From Nocardia asiatica NBRC 100129 (lineage in GTDB: Bacteria; Actinomycetota; Actinomycetes; Mycobacteriales; Mycobacteriaceae), in NCBI RefSeq assembly GCF_000308415.1, contig NZ_BAFS01000471.1:1-63994 (forward strand): a stretch of DNA of 63,994 nucleotides, in the 5' to 3' direction. Under the pieces are notes generated by a model. That model searched no databases. It was not told the origin of the DNA and was given only the letters and a program-made list of their open reading frames with translations. The stretch's first letter is position 1, and every line of letters begins with the position of its first letter. Below are positions 31,577-38,380 of the stretch, one piece after another. The translations under genes and the position numbers were made by a program.

Positions 31577-32791
31577 ATGAGCTTCGACATCGACGACTTC
31601 CTCACGCCACCCTGCGAGCTGCTGGCATTCGGTGAGCCGACGCACCGGGAACCCGCCTTCGCGTGGGTGCGCAACGGCCTGTTCGCGGAGCTGGTCGACC
31701 GCGGTTTCCGCTCGATCGCCCTGGAGACCGATCGAGTGGCGGCGCTCCTGGTGAACGATTTCATCCAGGAGGGGGTGGGCGAACTCGACGCCGTGCTGAG
31801 CGAAGGCTTCTCGCACGGCTTCGGCAGCCTGGACGCCAATCGACACCTGGTCGCCTGGATGCGGGCTTACAACGAAAGCCGCCCGCCGGCACAGCGACTG
31901 GCTTTCCACGGTTTCGACGCTCCGATGGAGACGATGAGCGCGCCCAGCCCGCGGCGCTACCTCGAGTACGCCCGCGCCTACCTACGGCTCGACCTCGACT
32001 TCGCGAGCCTCCTCGGCGACGACGAACAGTGGAGCCGCACCGAGGCGGTGCTGGATCCGGAGGCGTCGATCGGCGCGACCGCAGAGGCGGGCGCCCTTCG
32101 CGTACTCGCCGACGACATGCTCACCGTGCTGTACACGCGCGCACCGGAACTGATCACGGCGACCTCACGCGCCGAATGGCGGAAGGCCGAGGCGCACCTC
32201 ACCGGCTGCCTCGGCCTGCTGCGCTACCACAAACAGGCGGCGCAGCGTATCGATCGGTCCGCACGGATCTCGCGCCTGAGCGCCACCCGGGATGCGCTCA
32301 TGGCCCAGAACCTCCTCGATATCCGACGCGTCGAGAGCCGTAGGGGCCCGACCCTGGTCTTCGCGCACAACCTTCACTTGCGGCGGAACCCGAGCGCCAT
32401 GCGTATGGCGGACATGGAAGTCGACTGGCTCAGCGCGGGGGCCGTCTTCGATTCCCTGATGGGCGAGGAATACGCCTTCATCGCAGGCAGCCTGGGTCGT
32501 AGCGAAGCGATCGGGCTTCGCGAGCCCGAGCCGGACACATACGAAAGTTGCCTGCAGAGCCGGATCCCTACCTGGGGCCTGACAGCGCCCGCCGATGTCC
32601 CTGCCGCCCACACACGCACCGACACCACTCCCGAGCAGGGATACTTCCCGCTCGACCGAGCGACTATCGACGCCGCCGACGCGATCCTGCACGTCAGTGA
32701 CGGCACAGCCGTCCGACGCCCGCCCGAATTCGAACGTCCACACCGCGCTGTGCACCACGATCCACGTGGACACGAAGTCCGCGGCGGGTAG
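31577..32791 (+). CDS. erythromycin esterase-like protein
   Basis: A 404-aa member of the Ere-like/SUCO-type family (PF05139). The N-terminal motif LLAFGEPTHREPAF supplies the catalytic His23 in the GExxH pattern; further family blocks are SIALETDRVAALLVNDF, LAFHGFDAP, ARISRLSATRDALMAQNLL and LVFAHNLHLRR. True EreA/EreB hydrolyse the macrolactone ring. Many actinobacterial paralogues have no proven macrolide activity, so resistance should not be assumed. It is divergent from a double-MerR regulator, consistent with drug or metabolite induction. Confidence 0.85.
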   Translation: MSFDIDDFLTPPCELLAFGEPTHREPAFAWVRNGLFAELVDRGFRSIALETDRVAALLVNDFIQEGVGELDAVLSEGFSHGFGSLDANRHLVAWMRAYNESRPPAQRLAFHGFDAPMETMSAPSPRRYLEYARAYLRLDLDFASLLGDDEQWSRTEAVLDPEASIGATAEAGALRVLADDMLTVLYTRAPELITATSRAEWRKAEAHLTGCLGLLRYHKQAAQRIDRSARISRLSATRDALMAQNLLDIRRVESRRGPTLVFAHNLHLRRNPSAMRMADMEVDWLSAGAVFDSLMGEEYAFIAGSLGRSEAIGLREPEPDTYESCLQSRIPTWGLTAPADVPAAHTRTDTTPEQGYFPLDRATIDAADAILHVSDGTAVRRPPEFERPHRAVHHDPRGHEVRGG

Positions 32792-32905
32792 CCCGGCAGC
32801 CCATCCCCCTCGACATCGAGGTAGCGGGTTTTCACCGAGCCGGGCGCTCCGGTTCGGCCGTCTGCGCTCGGCGGCCGAACCGGTCGAGCACACAGGTGTC
32901 GAATC

Positions 32906-33358
32906 CTAGGCGGCGCAGAACTCGTTGCCTTCGGGGTCTCGCATGACCCACCAGTGCCCGGCGGGTCCTTTGTCGAACTCGCGCACGCGGGTCGCTCCGA
33001 GATCTTCCAGCCGGGCGACGAGCGCCTCGAGGCCCCCCGGCTCGCTGTGGATATCGAGGTGCAGGCGGTTCTTGCCCGCCTTCTCCTCGGGTACGTCCTG
33101 GAAGAGCAGCCGTCTGCCGCGGCCGACACCGCTGGTCTCGTCGAACGGATCGTCCGGATGCCGGATCGCGGCGTATCCCCGGAAGATCTTGCGGCCGCGA
33201 TGCTCCGCGACCGCGTCCTCGCCGAGTTGCCCGGCGGCCAGCAAATGCTCGACCAGAGCACTGGGGTCCTCCACCTCGTATTCCAGGGCGGCGCCCCAGA
33301 AATCGGCGAGAGCAGGGGCGTCTCTGCTGTCGATGACCAGTTTCCAGTTCAATGCCAT
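32906..33358 (-). CDS. VOC/glyoxalase-like protein
   Basis: A 150-aa protein of the vicinal oxygen chelate superfamily (Glyoxalase_6 type). It begins NWKLVIDSRDAPALADFWGAAL, includes RLLFQDVPEEKAGKNRLHLDIH in the middle, and ends GPAGHWWVMRDPEGNEFCA, the usual closing metal-site Glu. It probably has one metal or ligand site made by two beta-alpha-beta modules. Substrate unknown. The ATG at 33358 has AGGA seven bases upstream. It converges on the esterase-like gene. Confidence 0.82.
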   Translation of the reverse strand: MALNWKLVIDSRDAPALADFWGAALEYEVEDPSALVEHLLAAGQLGEDAVAEHRGRKIFRGYAAIRHPDDPFDETSGVGRGRRLLFQDVPEEKAGKNRLHLDIHSEPGGLEALVARLEDLGATRVREFDKGPAGHWWVMRDPEGNEFCAA

Positions 33359-34219
33359 GTAACTTCCTACCATCGGGAACCGGAGTAGGGCGCGGTCGGC
33401 ACCCCCGGCCCTCCCCGGCCTCGGCCACCGACCGCGGTGCGGTGACCGGCCGTCGTCGCACCCGCGCCCGCCACGGCGGCCAGAACGCACCGGCTCCCCG
33501 GCCGGACCCGCTGTCAACAGGCGTTTACCGGACAATTGCCCTGCGCGGCACCGACGCGCGTCGCGTCCTCCGACGCTGTCGCCGAGGTATTCGTGCCCGG
33601 TGTCAGGTCCACCGACATCGCTCTGCGCACCGTGCGCGCGGACCAGATTCTCGGCAAACCGACCGCGCCGCAACCTCTTCCGCCCGCACCGGGCGTCGCC
33701 CGGAGTTGGCCGGAGCGACGATGAGCGCACCGGTCGGGTAACTCCGGGTGAACAGCCGGTGCAACCCGACCGCCCGCCGTATTCTGAATCGGTACCAAGA
33801 GCGGGGGTGATGTGCATACGACATAGTCCGTCGCCGCCTACCCGAAGTTCCCAGTTCCCAGACGCGAATCCACCGCGTTGGACCAAACACCCTACCCCGC
33901 AACGGTTTTTGCCCGGTCTGTGATGTCCGTCTCATTCGGAGTCACAGGCCGTCCCGAGTGACAGCCCTTCGGCGGCAGGTCTCGTGCGGGCATTTTCGCG
34001 ACCCCGCAGCAATCTCGGGATCGATGGACCGGGAGTTGCCAAATGCATTCTCAATCTTGATGATTCGCTATCGATTGCTACAATCGAAACGTGCACCGTT
34101 AGCCTAGCTAATCAGCGGCAATACTATGTCCGGGCCGGTCTCCCACCGTGGCTCGCCCGGAGTTCTTCCGCCACTGAAACGGCGCACGATCCGTTGTCGG
34201 CAGTTCCAGGGAGTTCGCT
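33359..34219. other. 861-bp gene-free stretch before the halogenase
   Basis: No frame of either strand resembles a protein. The composition falls from GC-rich to much more A/T-rich after about 33880, unlike any other stretch nearby. It contains a hairpin with 9-bp arms (CGGTCGGGT at 33731-33739, ACCCGACCG at 33764-33772) and, near the gene, two palindromes listed separately. It probably is a long regulatory leader or a boundary of acquired DNA. Confidence 0.45.
34071..34111 (+). promoter_or_regulatory. two palindromes upstream of the halogenase
   Basis: TCGATTG-CTA-CAATCGA (34071-34087) and TTAGC-CTA-GCTAA (34099-34111) are both perfect, share the same CTA centre and are 26 bp centre to centre. 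They stand 109-149 bp before the halogenase ATG. The layout suggests cooperative binding of one regulator on nearby turns of the helix; the regulator is unknown. Confidence 0.45.
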
Positions 34220-35695
34220 ATGGACAATCCGCACGTTCTGGTCATCGGCGGCGGCCCAGCCGGGTCGACCACCGCAGCACTGCTCGCAAAGTCAGGGGTA
34301 CGAGTGACCCTCCTGGAACGAGATAAGTTCCCCCGCTACCACATCGGCGAAAGTCTGTTGGCCTCGGTTCTGTCGACACTGCGTCTCTCCGGCGCCTACG
34401 ACGCGGTCGCCGCCCACGGCTTTCAGATCAAACGAGGCGGCCACTTCCAGTGGCAGAACGACGACTGGCTGCTGGACTGGTCAAAGCTCGTCGACGCGGA
34501 AGCGTGGTCGTGGCAGGTCCAGCGCGACGTGTTCGACGATCTGCTGCTGCGCAACGCCGCCGAGCAGGGCGCGAAGGTGATCGAGCACGCCACGGTGACC
34601 AACGTGCTGTTCGAGGGCGACCGGCCCACGGCCGTCGAATGGACCGTCGAGGGTGACGACCAGGTCCACACCATCGAGGTCGACTTCCTCGTCGACGCCT
34701 CCGGCCGGGCCGGTGTGCTGGCCAAGAAGCAACTCGTCGAGCGCCAGCAGCACCCGGCTTTCCGGAACGTGGCGGTCTGGTCGTATTGGGAAGGCGCGCA
34801 TCTGCATCCGGACAGCCCGGAAGGCGCGATCAACGTCGTGTCCACCCCCGAGGGCGGCTGGTTCTGGAATATTCCGCTCTCGAACGGCCGCCACAGCGTC
34901 GGCTATGTCGTCTCAGCGCGCAAAGCCGCCCCGAAACTCCGTGAGATGGGACGCGAGGCCTACTACCTGGAGACCATTCGCGACAGTGCGGCGATGGGCA
35001 AGCTGCTCGAGGGCGCGCGGCAGGTCGCCGAGGTCAAGGCGGAGCAGGACTACTCCTACAGCTCCGACCGGTTCTGCGGTACCGGCTGGGTGGTGGTCGG
35101 GGACGCGGCCTGCTTCCTCGATCCGCTGTTGTCCAGCGGCGTGCACCTGGCGACCTACTCGGGTCTGGTCGCGTCGGCGGCGATCGCGACCATCCTGCGC
35201 GGCGAGCTGAGCGAGGCCGACGCTCTCGGCTTCTACGAGCACGCCTATCGACGGGCCTACACCCGGTTCCTGGTCCTGGTCTCCCGGATGTACGAACAGT
35301 ACGTCGGGTCCGAGGAATACTTCGCGCACGCGGGGACGCTGACGACCGGGCACAGCGGCGACACGAAGCAGGCCCAGTTCACCGAGATCATGGCGGGACT
35401 GACCGACATGGACGAGTCGTCGGGAGCGCAACAGCGCGCCGCGACCGAAACCATCATCTCCGCGGCCGAACGACTACACGACGAGGCGGCGAATCTCGAG
35501 TACATGGGTCACCTGGACATGTCCGTCGTATGGGATCACTGGCGTGATCCGTTGGCCGACACGACGACCGGTGAACTGCGCATCACGACCGAGCCGGTCC
35601 TCGGCCTGACCGATCGGCCGAGGACCGACGAGGAAGTCGCCGCCGTGGCTCGCCCGGTTCTCCCACCGACGGCCGCCGGCGCCACCACCCACTAG
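34220..35695 (+). CDS. flavin-dependent halogenase
   Basis: A 491-aa FADH2-dependent halogenase, closer to the phenol/pyrrole type (CmlS/PltA-like) than to tryptophan halogenases. The FAD motif is VLVIGGGPAGS at residues 6-16, followed by FPRYHIGESLLAS. The halogenase signature WxWxIP is present as WFWNIP at residues 214-219. Lys71 in GFQIKRGG sits where the catalytic lysine that holds hypohalous acid is found. FLDPLLSSGVHLA at about 299-311 fits the second FAD/halogenase motif. The substrate is not fixed by sequence. The adjacent chorismate-lyase-type gene suggests a hydroxybenzoate or phenol. Confidence 0.88.
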   Translation: MDNPHVLVIGGGPAGSTTAALLAKSGVRVTLLERDKFPRYHIGESLLASVLSTLRLSGAYDAVAAHGFQIKRGGHFQWQNDDWLLDWSKLVDAEAWSWQVQRDVFDDLLLRNAAEQGAKVIEHATVTNVLFEGDRPTAVEWTVEGDDQVHTIEVDFLVDASGRAGVLAKKQLVERQQHPAFRNVAVWSYWEGAHLHPDSPEGAINVVSTPEGGWFWNIPLSNGRHSVGYVVSARKAAPKLREMGREAYYLETIRDSAAMGKLLEGARQVAEVKAEQDYSYSSDRFCGTGWVVVGDAACFLDPLLSSGVHLATYSGLVASAAIATILRGELSEADALGFYEHAYRRAYTRFLVLVSRMYEQYVGSEEYFAHAGTLTTGHSGDTKQAQFTEIMAGLTDMDESSGAQQRAATETIISAAERLHDEAANLEYMGHLDMSVVWDHWRDPLADTTTGELRITTEPVLGLTDRPRTDEEVAAVARPVLPPTAAGATTH

Positions 35696-35745
35696 CGCCG
35701 GTTTCGGTTCGGACTTCTCGTGAGGACCACCGCACGGAGCCGGCC

Positions 35746-37623
35746 GTGACGATCACGCACACCGGCCCCGAACCACCGGGTGATTGCCCGCCCGGTGGTT
35801 CGGGTCTCCGTAAACAGGACGGGATCGAGCGATTCGGCCACCCGCTGACCAGGACCCTGCTGGGCAGCGACGGCTTCACCACCCCCGCACTCGCGGCGAT
35901 TCTGGGCACCGAGCTGCAGATTCGGGTGCTGCGCCAGGACGATGTCGCGGCGGGGCGCTTACCGGACATCGTCACGAATGCGCTGGGCGTATCCGGCGCC
36001 GATCGCGTCATCGTCCGGCGCTCGTGCCTGGTCAACGCCGATCTGGTCACCGCATCCGTCAACTACGTCGTCGCGGTGCGGGGGCCCGCGGCCGCGTCCG
36101 GGGTGGACGACGTGCGCGTGCCGATCGGGTCCGGCTTGATGTCCCGTGGGCTGTCCCAACGGCGGCGCCTGCTGCGGGCCGGCGTGACTCGGTGGCCGGA
36201 TGGCCGGCTGTGCGCGGCCCGGTCCTACGTCATGCTGCTCGGCGACCGACCTCTCTGTTACATCCGGGAATCGTTCAATCCCAGCGTCGTCCCGCCCGCC
36301 TACACCGCCACGACCGATGGCGAGCCGCCGTGGGCCGACGAACCGGAGCTCACGCAACCGGGATCGTCCACCTTCCCGGCGGCATCGCCCACCGACGACG
36401 CGTCGACGGGCACCCGGCCACCGCGTGGCTGCGCAGCGCGATCGCGCATCATGCCCGCACCGGCCCACCCGGACGAGTGCGAGACGCTGACCGCCGATCT
36501 GGCCCGGGCAGCCCGCGGGCAAGGCTTCGTGCTGCATTTCGGCGGCGATGAGGCCCGATCCGACAATGACGCTTCTCCCGCGGTCGATGCTCGCCGGGCG
36601 CTGATCTACGCCGCGGCAGCCGTTATGGCGCACGGATCGGGAACGCCGGTCGTCGCCATCGAACCAGCGCCCACGCGGCATCCCCTGCCGCGATGGATGC
36701 CGGACGTCCTCGGCCCCATGGCAGCGTCTTTCGTCGGCGCCGCGACCCATACCGGAATCGATGCGGCCGACCCCACGCCGGACCCGGCGGAAAGGTCCGC
36801 GCGTGCGACTCGCGGCGATCGGCTGCCGATCACGCTCTGTGTGAACATGCTGCGCCGTGCCGGAGATCGATGCCACGACCCGGTGCGCCGCGAACTGCTG
36901 CGCGCGGTCGCCGGGCTGCTGCCGCTCACCGCGATCGCGCCATCGGGAGCGCAGGAACTGCACAGTCCCCTGGTGCCGCTGCGCGTCTCGGGGGAACCGG
37001 GCCTGCCCTACGCGACGTTCCCTTCCCCGCACAGCGCCGACCGCCGACGATGGGATCGTTCGGCCCACCTGCTCTGGCTCGGCCACTCGGCCCGCCGCGC
37101 CCTGCATGCCGAAGTGCGGTTCGCGGCCGCCGTCGGCAATCCCGTCGCCGTAGCCCTCGGCCCCGCCACCACGGCGCACGATGTCGAGTACCTGTGCCGA
37201 ACGCTGAACGCACAGCGGCAGCCGGGCAAACTCACCCTCGTCCCGCGGGTGGACGCCGCCTGCGCCCTCGCCCGGCTTCCGGCGCTGTTCGACGCGGCCG
37301 CCGCGTGCGGAACGCCGGTCTGCTGGGTGGGTGATCCCATGCCGCTCGCGGCACGAACCCGACACGGCCGCATGCCGCTTCGCGCCGAGGTGGTCATCGA
37401 CAATATTCGCGCGTTCTTCCAGACCTGCCGCGCCACCGGCACCGCACCCGGCGGCCTGCATCTGGAATGCGCGCCCGAAACGGTCCTCGAACACACCGAG
37501 CTGCGGGAAGGTGGTCGGACCCGCGACCTTCGCGACGATCGTCGAAGCCGCTACGGGCGCGGCCTCGATCCGGCACAGACACTGCGTTGTGTCATCGAAG
37601 CGCTCGAGTCACGGATCGCCTGA
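35746..37623 (+). CDS. chorismate-lyase-like domain fused to degenerate class II DAHP synthase
   Basis: A 625-aa fusion. Residues about 25-185 resemble the chorismate pyruvate-lyase family of Rv2949c (PF01947): LTRTLLGSDGFTTPALAAIL, LQIRVLRQDD, RRSCLVNAD and SYVMLLGDRPLCYIRESFNP. Residues about 240-625 align along their length with class II DAHP synthase. Compared with M. tuberculosis AroG the metal ligand Cys87 is Glu269 (GGDEAR), the E283-R284 pair of WIGER is His447-Ser448, Lys306 is Ala470, and metal ligand His369 is Pro533. Arg337 (R501), Glu411 (E574) and Asp441 (D608) remain. The second half is thus probably inactive as a synthase. GTG start with GGAG upstream, 50 bp after the halogenase. 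Confidence 0.75.
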   Translation: MTITHTGPEPPGDCPPGGSGLRKQDGIERFGHPLTRTLLGSDGFTTPALAAILGTELQIRVLRQDDVAAGRLPDIVTNALGVSGADRVIVRRSCLVNADLVTASVNYVVAVRGPAAASGVDDVRVPIGSGLMSRGLSQRRRLLRAGVTRWPDGRLCAARSYVMLLGDRPLCYIRESFNPSVVPPAYTATTDGEPPWADEPELTQPGSSTFPAASPTDDASTGTRPPRGCAARSRIMPAPAHPDECETLTADLARAARGQGFVLHFGGDEARSDNDASPAVDARRALIYAAAAVMAHGSGTPVVAIEPAPTRHPLPRWMPDVLGPMAASFVGAATHTGIDAADPTPDPAERSARATRGDRLPITLCVNMLRRAGDRCHDPVRRELLRAVAGLLPLTAIAPSGAQELHSPLVPLRVSGEPGLPYATFPSPHSADRRRWDRSAHLLWLGHSARRALHAEVRFAAAVGNPVAVALGPATTAHDVEYLCRTLNAQRQPGKLTLVPRVDAACALARLPALFDAAAACGTPVCWVGDPMPLAARTRHGRMPLRAEVVIDNIRAFFQTCRATGTAPGGLHLECAPETVLEHTELREGGRTRDLRDDRRSRYGRGLDPAQTLRCVIEALESRIA

Positions 37624-37980
37624 TCGCCTTCCGCCTGCATCCGCGCCGGTTCCACACCGTCGGCACCGGCAGACCCTCGGCCGAGCGCCGTCGTCGCGAC
37701 CATCCGGAGGGCGAGTTCCCCTGAATGGGAAGCATATTAGCGCGACTCGCGCGGTCGGGTACTGTCGCTTGCACGCGCACTCGACGGCGCGGCTGCCAGA
37801 CATTTCCCGGGCGCTCCGGCATCGAGGCCACGAAGCCTCCGCATGCCCCGTATCTCGGTGATTCGTTACTGCTTCGCAGGCATGCGCTGAAACGCATCCG
37901 GCCGACCGCGACGGACGACATCTTGATCTCCGGCGACCACTGCCCTGACGGTGAATTAGAGGAGAACAGCCGGTAATTTC

Positions 37981-38199
37981 CTAGGCAGCTTCCACAATCC
38001 GGACAGTTTCGAATCCACCTCGAGAACTCGAACAGCCGACGCCGGTGACCTCGGCCGGTATCGGTGGCCTTCCTCTCCCCAGAAGCTTCACACGCCCATC
38101 ACCTGCGCTGATACTGCGAACCTCCGGAGCCTCGAGCAGCCCCGCCGCGCCGCCCGCCGGACGCCTACTCGGGTGAGGAACATGTTGCCGCTCGCGCAC
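37981..38199 (-). CDS. possible 72-aa peptide, unassigned
   Basis: A minus-strand ORF whose second half reads less like random GC sequence than most (LLEAPEVRSISAGDGRVKLL, PAEVTGVGCSSSRGGFETV). It has no good ribosome-binding site and no recognised family. A small secreted or precursor peptide near the halogenase locus is imaginable, but nothing in the sequence proves it. Confidence 0.15.
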   Translation of the reverse strand: MRERQHVPHPSRRPAGGAAGLLEAPEVRSISAGDGRVKLLGRGRPPIPAEVTGVGCSSSRGGFETVRIVEAA

Positions 38200-38263
38200 C
38201 GGCCCGGTGGTCCTCTCGTGGACGCGACCAAAGTCAGGAATAATTGTGGTTCACTTGTTGGGT

Positions 38264-38281
38264 ATCACAAATCCATGTGAT
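38264..38281. promoter_or_regulatory. palindrome upstream of the conservon
   Basis: ATCACA-N6-TGTGAT with perfect 6-bp arms, in an A/T-rich patch 100 bp before the kinase gene. A candidate operator; the binding protein is unknown. Confidence 0.4.
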
Positions 38282-38380
38282 TCGGGATGAGATCGCTACC
38301 CGTTCGTTATTCTTCGGGCGGGTACAGGTGAGGCGTCGGCCGGGCGGGCGGCGCCGTGTTGGAGGTAGGCGTTTCCAGCC

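Larger units (their letters stand above)
37624..38380. other. 757-bp gene-free stretch before the conservon
   Basis: No convincing gene. A minus-strand frame at 37981-38199 is listed separately. TTCCC-CTGAAT-GGGAA (37716-37731) is a small palindrome followed by an A/T-rich CATATT. An A/T-rich segment at about 38230-38300 precedes the kinase gene and carries the palindrome listed below. Confidence 0.4.

Noticed and set aside
31577..32791. Calling the Ere-like gene a macrolide resistance determinant
   Set aside because: Only the family and the GExxH-type motif are visible; many actinobacterial members have no shown macrolide activity.
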